From contig CP092870.1 of assembly GCA_030710605.1 (NCBI GenBank), positions 12,419,408-12,483,407 on the forward strand: a stretch of 64,000 nucleotides of DNA, given 5' to 3'. The notes beneath the pieces were generated by a model that had not been told where the DNA came from, searched no databases, and was given only the letters and a program-made list of their open reading frames with translations. Positions within the stretch are counted from its first letter, which is position 1. Each line of letters opens with the position of its first letter. The position numbers and the translations under genes are program-made. Source of the stretch: Cordylochernes scorpioides. Its lineage: Eukaryota; Arthropoda; Arachnida; Pseudoscorpiones; Chernetidae. Shown here one piece after another: positions 1-9,561 of the stretch.

Positions 1-64
1 TATTGTAGATACACGATATAACCAAGTGTGAGAAAAATTGCCTCTTTTGTCAATAAGTGTACAG
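1..64. mobile_element. Truncated Tc1/mariner-like MITE end
   Basis: The block matches the second half of the MITEs at 8920-9148 and 10916-11142, sharing ACGATATAACCAAGTGTGA and an end resembling the AAGTGTA terminus. The other half lies outside the window or is lost. It has no coding capacity. Confidence 0.5.
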
Positions 65-597
65 CAATAAGATATCAATTGTCTATAGAACTACTATATT
101 CCTATGTAGAGACATGTAGTTACTTAGTATCGGTACCTGTAGCTTCACATACTCGGGGTGTACAGTAAGTATTCCATCCTTTTTTTAGAATAAATAACGT
201 TGATGGATATGTACCTTATATAATATATTTTCAAATTAAAAAAAAAAAACTTACTTTTGGAAGATAATTCCACTCAAGTTTAAATGTGTTTATTCTGAAT
301 TTACCACAAGGAAATGTTTTTAATTAGTTTAAAGTGGGATAGACGAGGAAGGTTCTGTGTGATCAGGTTTTCCTCCAATAAAATTCCAAGTGTTGAAAGT
401 GTTTTGCTCCGAACACTCTGGTTTTATATCGGACTGAGGTTATCAACCAGTGGTCGCTGGGATTGTCAAGATGGGATGAAGAAGTCCAGAACACATATCC
501 TGTGTAAGCATGTCAGCATGCTGGCCGCAAGAACTGTTCTTTCACCTAGCCAGAGAGGATCCTCATCAGGTGAAACAATAATCTTTCTATTCTTTAC
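65..597. other. No gene recognised
   Basis: AT-rich DNA. A 107-aa open frame (314-637) shows no recognisable motif and runs into the U6-like fragment at its end, so it is treated as chance. Confidence 0.5.
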
Positions 598-633
598 CGC
601 CTTGTTCGGCGGTACATATACTAAAATTATAAA
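598..633 (+). pseudogene. U6 snRNA 5'-end fragment
   Basis: The block CTTGTTCGGCGGTACATATA followed by CTAAAATT corresponds to the U6 5' stem-loop and the start of the next segment. The rest of U6 is missing, so this is a truncated copy. Confidence 0.6.
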
Positions 634-883
634 ATAAATAAAGCTTCCAGGGTTAAGTTTCTTGTTCAAATTTTTATTATCAAGCTTTCGGACTTGTCAG
701 TCCTTCAACAGGATTATCACGATAAAAAATAGATGTTATATACTATTTTATATGCAAATTAATTTTTACATATTTAAATATTAATGATATTGAAAGGGGA
801 GAAAATATATATTACATTCTTTGTGTGTTATAAACAATTTTGAAAATATACTCGTACGTGCATGGTTAAGGATACGCGCTGGT

Positions 884-962
884 CTATATATACCAAAATT
901 GGAACGATACATTATTAGCATGGCCCCTGCGCATTGATGACACGCAAAATCGTTAAAGCGTT
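884..962 (+). pseudogene. U6 snRNA pseudocopy (5'-truncated)
   Basis: Reads as U6 from the segment after the 5' stem-loop (CCAAAATTGGAACGATACA) through GCATGGCCCCTGCGC and GATGACACGCAAA to AAAGCG. The conserved ACAGAGA region is damaged: ACATTATTAGC stands where ACAGAGAAGATTAGC is expected. There is no 5' stem-loop and no clear terminal T run, so it is not a working gene. Confidence 0.75.
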
Positions 963-1301
963 TTATCTATTCTTACAAAATTGATCCCATTTGGAATATA
1001 ACAATTGCGAACTACGGTTTTATTATCATTCATTGCGTCTCGACTACTGTTTACAGGCAGCTGACCTTTCAACACACAGTTGTCTGGGAATTCAAAACTA
1101 CCAGGATAGTTACGCCAATATAAGTGAAAAAACAAAACTAACAAAGGTTTTGGCGACTTTAATGAAAATACAGTTTAAGAATAAGAAAAAATCGATATAA
1201 TTAATTATTCGATTGTAAAGTGAGAAGTTTGAAAAAATGTGTAATTCCACTTTCTATATATTCTCTCTCTCATATAATCTTGTATGCACATTTCTTAGAT
1301 G
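963..1301. other. No gene recognised
   Basis: Short open frames only. No transposon ends, RNA gene or tandem repeat was seen. Confidence 0.4.
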
Positions 1302-1699
1302 GAAATTTTGCCGGGAGAAAATTGATCCAAAGAGACAAAGGTCGCCTCTCCCGTCAAAACAGACGTCTAAAACCAGACGCCATCTATTGACCGTCGCTGC
1401 AACTAGAGGCCTCGGGTCGGTGACAAAGCCACAACACCAGCACCACCTAGAGACCATGGTTTCGGGCTAATGGCCCTCGTCAGTCTAGGGCGGACTTTAT
1501 TCCATGAGATCCACACGGGATCTAATGGAATCTTGACAATCTGCCAAAGAGGTGTTTAGCTGGCAAAGTGGTTGTGCCATATCTATGGCTAAAATATAGA
1601 TTGAAATTTTGCCGGGAGGAAATTGATCTAAAGAGACAAAGGTTGCGGCGACGGTCAATAGATGGCGTCTGGTTTTAGACGTCTGTTTTGACGGGAGAG
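1302..1699. repeat. Element with 52-bp inverted arms and direct repeats
   Basis: 1346-1397 and 1648-1699 are reverse complements over 52 bases by eye. In addition a 40-base block beginning GAAATTTTGCCGGGAG occurs in the same orientation at 1302-1341 and 1603-1642 with about two differences. The interior (about 1420-1540) is related to 25760-25960 (ACCATGGTTTC followed by a GGC-CTCRTCAG block). It is probably a non-autonomous dispersed repeat. The superfamily is unknown. Confidence 0.55.
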
Positions 1700-2524
1700 G
1701 AGACCTTTCTCTCTTTACACATTTCTTAATAGAGTAGTTTCAATCTCTTTCTATTAACACAATCTAAAATAATTTATTAATTTTTATACTTTACGGGATA
1801 TATAAGGCATATTTGAAGACATTTGTCTGTACGCTCAAAACTGAAATTGTAAAAGTACTACTTTTAGTTATTTAGAGATATCAGGGATCATTCTAACAGG
1901 AGAGATGTAATGACACCGTTGCCAACATTTACGTACAACACGCTAAGATGGAATTATCGAGCTCCTAGTTATCCATACAGCGCGGGAGACTAGGAGATCT
2001 CACTCACCTGAAGCAATGTTCAACCAACATTCTATCACCATAAGGATCTTAATTCCGGGCAGCAGGTGTAAGTGTTGTTGTTGCTTATTCCTCAAGTCGT
2101 TTGAACGATCTCCATTAGGTCCCATTGTCTCAGTTTTTCTATTATAGTCCTGGGGTTTTCCCAGAGGACTTTTTTGGAGTATTTGATACAATTCAATAGA
2201 TGTTTAGGACTGGCAGGCTGGGAATCACATTTGGGACATTTCGGGAATGTTTTGATTTTTCCATTAAATTTGAGAATTTTAAGATGTCCTGTTCGTAATC
2301 TTTAAATCACCGTTTGTTCTTCCCTAGTAAGGGTGTGGACAGAAGATTCGTTAGGAATGGGGGTGTACCAGGGGTGGTTTAGAGTGGATTTTTAGAGAAA
2401 GGTTATTTTTTGTTTATTATGGAAGTAATTTCGGAAAAGGGGAGTTGGGCTGGCCCTTACAGTCTTCTTTAGCCAATTAACTGGTCAGCCGTCATCTCGT
2501 TGCCGTTTATGTTAACGTGAGAGG
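1700..2524. other. No gene recognised
   Basis: Mixed-composition DNA with short open frames lacking domain signals. Its last part may belong to the transposon remnant that follows. Confidence 0.35.
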
Positions 2525-2950
2525 GGAGCAAGTGCAAGAGATTATCGACTGAAATCCTGGAACCTCCATCAAAGCCACTGCCAGAGTTCTCAAAGTGTCC
2601 GTGGAAACAATCCAGAATGTGGTTCACGAAAACTTAAAGGTAAAGGTTTTACCTACTGAAAAAAAGGCATTTATGCCAGTACAAACTCAGCATCAACAGC
2701 TAGTGCTCAGTAAATGCCTCCTCAGCAAAGTGAAGCATCCAGAAGTCTTGCCATGCTTGAATTCTTCTCCTCAACATGGAAATTTTCATCCAGTTACAAA
2801 TGTTTAACAGAAGAAACTGCCATCTAACTGTCCACCTCTGGACTATTACGTCTGATGCGTGCTTGAACGTGAAACCATTACTCTGTGGATGAAATGGTGG
2901 CTGCCATTGTCGATGCAATGTCTAATCTTAATAAGGATCATTTAATTCGG
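2525..2950 (+). pseudogene. Tc1/mariner (Tc3-like) transposase remnant
   Basis: The frame at 2560-2807 reads as the paired-type helix-turn-helix end of a transposase (SIKATARVLKVSVETIQNVV) followed by a KHPE block, the spacing expected before the catalytic domain. After about 2780 the reading frame is lost. Pieces near 2820-2945 still read as the carboxyl end (PPLDYYV, then LERET, AAIVDAMSNLNK). The DDE core between them is deleted. This is a decayed element with no coding capacity. The family call rests on remembered motif order. Confidence 0.6.
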
Positions 2951-2963
2951 GAAAATTACAATA

Positions 2964-3118
2964 CAGTCGAACTTGGGTAATTCGAAGCCCAAGGGACAAA
3001 AAAAAATTCGAATTATCTAAAAATTCGAATTAAAAACGTTTTGAATAAAATACTTAAAAGTCTAGGGACCAAAATAAATATTGGGATTAAAGATGTTGGA
3101 ATTATCCAAGTTCTACTG
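2964..3118. mobile_element. pogo/Tigger-like MITE with TA target duplication
   Basis: A 155-bp non-coding element with terminal inverted repeats CAGTCGAACTTGGGTAATTC and, on the other end, the complement of CAGTAGAACTTGGATAATTC, flanked by TA on both sides (2962-2963, 3119-3120). The CAGT ends, the TA site and repeated AATTCGAAT-type motifs fit non-autonomous pogo/Tigger elements. Confidence 0.75.
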
Positions 3119-3120
3119 TA

Positions 3121-4405
3121 TATCCAATCAAGTATCAAAGCCTTTATTGAGGCAAATAGGTCTATTAAAGAAGGTATTTCTTAAATATTTAGCTATGTGG
3201 TTGCCAAATATCTTATATACCCTAAGAACCAAACGAAGGTTTGCGAGGGAAACTATGCTCCTTGTAACAACGCCTTATGACTTCCCGCGAGCTTCTCAAT
3301 TTGTTCATGGCAGGAATATGCAAATAGAATGTCATTTTTACAATATTCCAATTTTATAAGAGTTTCTTATCATATGAATGACACTCACTATGTTTTCTAT
3401 TTAAATCTCAAGTTTACCATGGAAGAATAAACCGAGAATTTACTCTTTGACGTTGTTCAGCCTTAAAGAAACACCGTAGATATTTCTGGGAACTCGGCAC
3501 ATTGCAAACATAAACATGGCCTACATTTCCCTCTTTATTTCCAAGATGTACGATGTAGGCATTCCACCATCCAAGATGGAACGTATTTTTAAAACCGTGA
3601 TACGTATTTTCAGACGGCTTAGTCAGATCAACACCAGTTACTTACACCCAAAATGTCAATTGTTAGTTATTCGATAAGTTTTATGGAGAGATCACACTGG
3701 GCTTAAGCCTGACATTTTTCTTTCTCTCGATAAATAGAAGCAAATGTTTCATGGTGTAACTATAGCTAGGGTAAAAGTTCAGGCTAAGTATAAATATGCG
3801 CGTGAGAGGGTGAAAATTGATTTAGTTGAATCGTAATAACAGAGATAGTGTCATTATCTTGCCATGTCAACAGGTCTGATGTCCTTGGAATCTGGTGGAA
3901 ACATCCTCCTGGCCCACCCGCCGATACAACACTTCTCTAGTACCTTGACAATTAAAATAATTTATTAACATCTTGTCAATACATGCAAAGTGCACAGTCT
4001 TTACTATTTTAAAAATATAATTATATATATATATATATGCATCATACTACGTGCAATGAACATGGCCTCTCTGCCAGCGCTGCAGAGTTTGGTGGAGAAT
4101 CGCCAGCGGGTCTCCAGAGACACCACGTATTTCGTGATCTACAAAGAATACGTAGATCGCCTACTTGGCAGCTGAGGAGATGGTGATGGCGTGGTCCTCG
4201 AGACCAACTGGAAATCTCCTCTAGAACCTTGATGTGACGAAGAACTGCCTTATTTACATACTGCCCCTTAAACTTACTTATAAAACCCGTCAAATTTCAA
4301 AGTTCTGTAGTACGATTATTTCTAACCTCCCAAGTACACGTGTCACAACAGGCAATGTAATCATGGAGTTAATTAGCGACTGCTTTTACTGAAACGGCAC
4401 TACAT
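3121..4405. other. No gene recognised
   Basis: About 1.3 kb with short open frames (for example 3081-3359) and a short AT microsatellite near 4020-4040. No homology or repeat structure was recognised. Confidence 0.4.
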
Positions 4406-4727
4406 TAATATATACAGTTATCAGCGTCATAATCAAGTAACAATTCTTAATTCTGTCACCGTTTGCTTTGTGAATGGAATAAATACCCAAATATGGCCAT
4501 TTCTCATAACCATCGGTGGTTCAGTGGTAGAATTTTCGCCTGCCATGCGGGCGGCCCGGGTTCGATTCCCGGCCGATGCATTTTTTTTTTTTTACAATTT
4601 TTAAAACTCATTTATATATTATACAAGAATGACATCCACGGCGCCAATTTATAATTGTAACGAATAGTATTTGAATAAAAGCATTTAATCGGGTAAAACC
4701 CGGGCGTTGCCCGGGTCATTCGCCTAG
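4406..4727 (+). mobile_element. Helitron-like element carrying a tRNA-Gly sequence
   Basis: The 3' end is diagnostic: a perfect 8-bp hairpin (ACCCGGGC-GTT-GCCCGGGT, 4698-4716) lies 7 bases before CTAG (4724-4727), and the next base is T. The 5' part (TATATACAGTTATCAGCGTC) matches the 5' end of the copy at 8609-8869. There are no terminal inverted repeats and no ORF. The interior contains the tRNA-Gly-like block at 4510-4580. The exact 5' base is uncertain because the expected TC is mutated. Confidence 0.75.
4510..4580 (+). tRNA. tRNA-Gly(GCC)-like sequence inside a Helitron
   Basis: A 71-base cloverleaf with A box (TGGTTCAGTGG), anticodon loop CTGCCAT (anticodon GCC), B box (GGTTCGATTCC) and acceptor CCATCGG against CCGATGC. 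One acceptor pair (C1-C72) is mismatched and the anticodon stem has two G-U pairs. A run of T starts at the base after the discriminator, as expected for an RNA polymerase III terminator. It could be transcribed, but the mismatch and the position inside a transposon suggest a captured, decaying copy. Confidence 0.6.
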
Positions 4728-4740
4728 TATCTACATATGT

Positions 4741-4840
4741 AGAGAGCAGTTCGACTTTTGCTCTTAAAAGTTTATCAAAGCTTTGTTTGGTTACTTACTC
4801 TCACTGATGGGGTTGAACCTTCAAGAATCGGGGACCATAT
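4741..4840 (-). mobile_element. SINE body fragment
   Basis: Shares AGCAGTTCGACTTT, TTTGGTTACTT and CTCACTGATGGGGTTG with the reverse complement of the SINE at 27935-28238. The tRNA head and 3' tail are absent. Confidence 0.6.
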
Positions 4841-4961
4841 GTGTAATACATCTTCATCCCTGCCTTTACAATTCAACAAAATCAACAAGTAATACAGGGT
4901 CAGATCTGGCCTTGGATTGTATTTGTTGAAATATATATGTAGGTGAACAAATCGTGTTATA

Positions 4962-5324
4962 TCTCTATATCTATATATATATAAGTCAATGTCTGTCTGT
5001 CTGTTTCGCGATAAACTCAAAAACTACTGAACCAATTGGTACCAAATTTTGCATGTCGCTTTTTATAAACCTGAGGAAAATTTTCGGCTGCATTTTGATC
5101 ATTATTTTTGGCTATTTCTTTTTTTAATTTGAAGAACTTTTTTTTACGCGGACTAATCCGGAATGGACTGGATACCTAAATATGGCCATTTTTTTTAAAG
5201 CATCGGTGGTTCAGTGGTAGAATGCTCGCCTGCCACGCGGGCATAATTTATTATTGATATGCTTTTAGTATGAAGGAAATTGCACCCAAGGGATTTCTCG
5301 GGCGAAGCCGGGTCATTCGCCTAG
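4962..5324 (+). mobile_element. Helitron-like element, second subfamily
   Basis: Begins A^TCTCTATATCTATATATA and contains the CTGTCTGTCTGTTTCGCGATAAACTCAAAAACTACTGAACC-type 5' region common in non-autonomous invertebrate elements. It ends with a decayed GC hairpin and GTCATTCGCCTAG^T. TC start, CTAG end, A/T insertion site and lack of inverted repeats fit a Helitron. It carries half of the same tRNA-Gly sequence as its neighbour and shares its 3' end, so the two subfamilies have a common origin. Confidence 0.7.
5200..5242 (+). pseudogene. tRNA-Gly 5' half
   Basis: Acceptor strand GCATCGG, D arm and anticodon arm (loop CTGCCAC) are intact, but the sequence stops just after the anticodon stem, so the T arm and 3' acceptor strand are missing. 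It lies inside the Helitron-like element. Confidence 0.7.
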
Positions 5325-5585
5325 TTTCCTATAAATATGATAACTCGATGAAGAGAGGTGAGTTGTCGATGAAATATTAGGACACATAATAACATTTATG
5401 ACACGTATGATTCAAATGTACAATGACAGATGGCATGGTAATGTATCAGGTTCATAATAACATTTCTATTAAATCCAATATTAGCAGTTACAATGTGTGT
5501 TTGTAAAGCCAGCAGGCATATTTACATACACCTTCAGTCAGAGTTGTACTCAAAGTATAAGAAGCCTGTGTGAATCATGGCAGTT
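5325..5585. other. No gene recognised
   Basis: AT-rich spacer between a Helitron-like element and a SINE copy. Confidence 0.4.
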
Positions 5586-5795
5586 TTTTTTTTTTTTGCT
5601 TATCCCTAGTACACGTGGTACAGTCCATAATATTCATGGTGGGTAGAAGTAGGCGACTGATTTTACTCTAAGTGCACCACATGTCTACACATGTGAAAAA
5701 CAGTTCGACTTTGCACTTAAAAATATGCCAGAGCCCTATTTGGTTACTTTCACTCGCTGGTGGGGTTGGACGTTTGCAAGAAATGGGGGCCATTA
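5586..5795 (-). mobile_element. SINE copy, body and tail
   Basis: Reverse complement of the body and tail of the SINE at 27935-28238: poly(T), CTTATCCCTAGTACACGTGG, the GTGGGTAGAAGTAGGCGACTG block, ACACATGTGAAA, and GGGGTTGGAC. The tRNA head is missing. Confidence 0.7.
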
Positions 5796-6213
5796 GGGCA
5801 TGTGTAACTCTATAGGTTTGTGCAGGAATAAACCACCCTACCTGCACTTTCAGGATCTATAAATAGGTGTAAACCGTATATATAGAGAGTACATAGAAAC
5901 TCGTATCTATATCACGGATAAGACGGCAACGTATTATCTGTCCCGTCCCGTGAGCTGTACGGATGGTAGGCAGCGCCGTTGGTGGCAGTTCCCCAAATAA
6001 AAGTATCCTGCGACATCTATTTCCGCCCCGATAGACCGCCGTGGAGTATTTCTGGCTGAATGGAGCCGCTGTGGCGGAGGTGTGAGATGTCTGCAGGTGT
6101 CCCTCTACAAACTCTCAATGGACAAGTTTCTTGTCGGATCAAACTTGGGATGTCTGTGTCTGGGGCACTAACCGGCAAAAAATGTAGATAAATAGAAAAG
6201 TTTGATTAAACCT
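5796..6213. other. No gene recognised
   Basis: Moderately GC-rich spacer without recognisable repeats or coding frames. Confidence 0.35.
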
Positions 6214-6256
6214 TTTGAGCGCTTCGCGATTTTGCGTGTCATCCTTGCGCAGGGCC

Positions 6257-6287
<31 letters not shown>

Positions 6288-6312
6288 GGTATATGTACCG
6301 CTGAGCAAGTGT
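6214..6312 (-). pseudogene. U6 snRNA copy A
   Basis: On the minus strand this follows U6 nearly end to end: CTTGCTCAGCGGTACATATA, then AAATTGGAACGATACAGAGA, AGATTAGCATGG, TGCGCAAGGATGACACGCAA and GCGAAGCGCTC. The ACAGAGA and AGC catalytic motifs are intact. One C is missing in the GGCCCC run, and the 3' end lacks an immediate T run. No TATA or PSE-like promoter is obvious, so a pseudocopy is likelier than an active gene. Confidence 0.75.
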
Positions 6313-6385
6313 GCATCACCACCCACATCACCTACATTTACCGACAAAAAAAGGAAGAGAAATAGTAATGTTTGCTCAAACACTT

Positions 6386-6426
6386 AGAGCGGTTCACGAT
6401 TTTGCATGTCATCCTTGTGCAGGGCC

Positions 6427-6457
<31 letters not shown>

Positions 6458-6482
6458 GGTATATGTACCGCTGAGCAAGCTT
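6386..6482 (-). pseudogene. U6 snRNA copy B
   Basis: A second minus-strand U6 about 170 bases from copy A, with the same missing C in GGCCCC and intact ACAGAGA. It differs from copy A in the 3' part (GATGACATGCAAA, TGAACCGCTC). The shared lesion suggests local duplication of one defective copy. Confidence 0.75.
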
Positions 6483-6718
6483 GTACCACCACTTAAAACC
6501 TTGGAGATTTGATAATTTCAGTGATGTGGGATAGAGCTGTGTATAGCGACTGAGAGGAATGTGAAATGTGATCCTGACATGTGAGAGGTTGGCGTGAGTT
6601 TATTTGCACTTCCTCCCAGGCCTGGATCAGATGAGCCGCGGCCGGAAGCTTCTGAACAATGGGCAGCGAGTGCACGCACAACGTGCGCGGTCCCGACCTC
6701 CGCATTCCCTGTCCCCGC

Positions 6719-7868
6719 CCTGCCTCGCTGCCGTTATACACCAGATGGTAAACTACTTAGATCTCAGTCTGATGTAGCCCTTCCTCGCTGCCGTTATACA
6801 CCAGATGGTAAACTACTTAGGTCTCAGTCTGATGTAGCCCTTCCTCGCTGCCATTATACACCAGATGGTAAACTACTTAGATCTCAGTCTGATGTAGCCC
6901 TTCCTCGCTGCCATTATACACCAGATGGTAAACTACTTAGATCTCAGTTTGATGTAGCCCTGCCTCGCTGCCGTTATACACCAGATGGTAAACTACTTAG
7001 ATCTCAGTCTGATGTAGCCCTTCCTCGCTGCCGTTGTACACCAGATGGTAAACTACTTAGATCTCAGTCTGATGTAGCCCTTCCTCGCTGCCGTTGTACA
7101 CCAGATGGTAAACTACTTAGATCTCAGTTTGATGTAGCCCTTCCTCTCTGCCGTTATACACCAGATGGTAAACTACTTAGATCTCAGTTTGATGTAGCCC
7201 TGCCTCGCTGCCGTTATACACCAGATGGTAAACTACTTAGATCTCAGTCTGATGTAGCCCTTCCTCGCTGCCGTTGTACACCAGATGGTAAACTACTTAG
7301 ATCTCAGTCTGATGTAGCCCTTCCTCGCTGCCGTTGTACACCAGATGGTAAACTACTTAGATCTCAGTTTGATGTAGCCCTTCCTCGCTGCCGTTATACA
7401 CCAGATGGTAAACTACTTAGATCTCAGTTTGATGTAGCCCTTCCTCGCTGCCGTTATACACCAGATGGTAAACTACTTAGATCTCAGTCTGATGTAGCCC
7501 TTCCTCGCTGCCGTTATACACCAGATGGTAAACTACTTAGATCTCAGTCTGATGTAGCCCTTCCTCGCTGCCGTTATACACCAGATGGTAAACTACTTAG
7601 ATCTCAGTCTGATGTAGCCCTTCCTCGCTGCCGTTATACACCAGATGGTAAACTACTTAGATCTCTTCTGATGTAGCCCTTCCTCGCTGCCGTTATACAC
7701 CAGATGGTAAACTACTTAGATCTCAGTCTGATGTAGCCCTTCCTCGCTGCCGTTATACACCAGATGGTAAACTACTTAGATCTCAGTCTGATGTAGCCCT
7801 TCCTCGCTGCCGTTATACACCAGATGGTAAACTACTTAGATCTCAGTCTGATGTAGCCCTTCCTCGCT
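6719..7868. repeat. 60-bp minisatellite, about 19 copies
   Basis: Units of 60 bases (for example TCGCTGCCGTTATACACCAG then ATGGTAAACTACTTAGATCT) run head to tail with few substitutions. Because 60 is divisible by three, a plus-strand frame from 6594 stays open for 360 codons. A one-base deletion in the unit near 7665 ends it. Unit variants at 6961-7200 recur in the same order at 7201-7440, a 240-bp higher-order repeat. The frame is an array by-product and I do not call it a gene. Confidence 0.9.
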
Positions 7869-8608
7869 GGGAACTGTAGTTGTACCAGACCACTCTAGGT
7901 ACACAACCCACCACCGTGTCAGCAGTTTGGGACAGCTTATTCGATCTCTCGGCTCCTCCCTCTTCCATTTGATTAAGTCGTCCAATCCCGCTCAATAACG
8001 ACGAATCAAAAACCTACACAAGGTGTACAGTAGAGCCATACCTATACAGAGTTTGTAAGTAGAGTTTACAAATTTTAACTAATCAAATAAAATATGGCCT
8101 GCTTTCTGGATAGACCTTTTTCAACAACCGATAGAAGTGTTTTATTATTTGTAAAAGAGACAGGAAGGTAAAAAAAGCATCGATCTCTAAAAACACTCGA
8201 AAATGTTTTTTCGAAATATATATTAAAATAACTATTACCTTAGAATAGGCTGAAAGAGAAAGGCTGTTGGTCTCACAAAACAATATAATACCGATAATTG
8301 GTTGCCACGAATTCCCAGGAGAACAAACCAATCAAAAGTCGAGGTGTAATTCGCCGAGGTCGGACCACTTCCTAATGGCCTGTGTAAGGACAAATGGCTG
8401 GTTTGTTCTAGTGAGGCCGTTCTCCCTCAGAAATTGTTGCCAGATAACCAACTGAGTTATAAACTATTCAAACTCCGAGGTAGAAACATCTTACTTTCCC
8501 AGATTTCAAATAGCAGTCCATCTTTAGTTAGTTCATGCATCATTAGATGTAGAGAAAATATTTTATTCAGAACCTAAGAAGCGTAAAATATTCGACCATG
8601 TAAAAATA
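7869..8608. other. No gene recognised
   Basis: Non-repetitive DNA with short frames of no recognisable content. Confidence 0.4.
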
Positions 8609-8869
8609 TTAGCCGAATGACCCGGGCAACGCCCGGGGTTTACCCGATTAAATGCTTTTATTCAAATACTATTCGTTACAATTATAAATTGGCGCCGTGG
8701 ATGTCATTCTTGTATAATATATAAATGAGTTTTAAAAATTGTAAAAAAAAAATGCATCGGCCGGGAATCGAACCCGGGGCGGCCGCGTGGCAGGCGAGCA
8801 TTCTACCACTGAACCAAAAGCAAACGGCGACAGAATTAAGAACGCATGACGCTGATAACTGTATATAGA
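8609..8869 (-). mobile_element. Helitron-like element carrying a tRNA-Gly remnant
   Basis: On the minus strand it starts TCTATATACAGTTATCAGCG and ends with the hairpin CCCGGGCGTTGCCCGGG, a short spacer and CTAA followed by T. It shares the subterminal region (GGCGCCAATTTATAATTG) with the copies at 4406-4727 and 55793-56180. Confidence 0.75.
8753..8815 (-). pseudogene. tRNA-Gly(GCC) lacking its 5' acceptor strand
   Basis: Reads from the A box (GGTTCAGTGG) through a GCC anticodon loop to CCGGCCGATGCA, followed by a T run on the minus strand. The first bases (GCATCGGT) are missing, and an extra C sits in the variable region. Confidence 0.7.
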
Positions 8870-8919
8870 ATAAGGATGTCTGAATGAAAATGGCAATCGA
8901 TTTACAACTTGGGCGCATT

Positions 8920-9148
8920 TACACTTATAAACAAAACTTTAGGAATTTGTACCTTTTAAATGTATATTGGAATTCAGATAATAACTCTGAAATATATTTG
9001 ATATACAGTGACCTTTATTGAAGACACATGAGATAACCAAGTGTGAACAAAGTTGCCTCTGTCTCCTTAAATTATTAAAAGTATTAAAAATAATAATAGA
9101 GACGATTACGAAGACATTTCACTTCCTTAAGTTTTGTCCTTAAGTGTA
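8920..9148. mobile_element. Tc1/mariner-like MITE
   Basis: Inverted ends TACACTTATAAACAAAACTT and AAGTTTTGTCCTTAAGTGTA with TA at both termini. The interior shares GACCTTTATTGAAGACACA and AGATAACCAAGTGTGAA with the other members. No ORF. Confidence 0.75.
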
Positions 9149-9351
9149 TTTCCCTGAGAACTTGATGAGACAAATAGGCTTTGATTGTGTGTGTATGAAG
9201 TTTTACAGAATGGTATTAAATATAAAGATAAGTCTTCAGATGTTTTACTTTGGAATATAATATCTATTATTGGTTTATAAGGGGAATTGGTGGATATGGA
9301 CATCGTCGATTTTGGACAATCCTGACCCGGAATAGAATTCCTCATTGAGCA

Positions 9352-9561
9352 TTTTTTGCCGCTTCAATGGCCCCTGATCCTTTCACAAGTCCAACCCCAA
9401 CAGCGGGTACAAGTAAGGGGCTCTGCACACTTGTAAGTGAAAAGTCTCAAACTGCTTTTCTACATGTGTTGACACGTGGTGCATTTACAGTAAAAGTAGT
9501 CACTAATCCCTAACCATTATAATAATAGCCTATACACTACATGTGCTTGGAATAAGCAATA
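9352..9561 (+). mobile_element. SINE copy, body and tail
   Basis: Homologous to the body of the SINE at 27935-28238: TTCAATGGCCCCTGATCC, AAGTCCAACCCCA, ACATGTGTTGACACGTGGTG. It lacks the tRNA head and is more diverged than the other copies. Confidence 0.6.

Noticed and set aside
6594-7676. 360-aa ORF
   Set aside because: It is almost entirely the 60-bp minisatellite read in one frame. A single-base deletion ends it and no non-repetitive domain is present.
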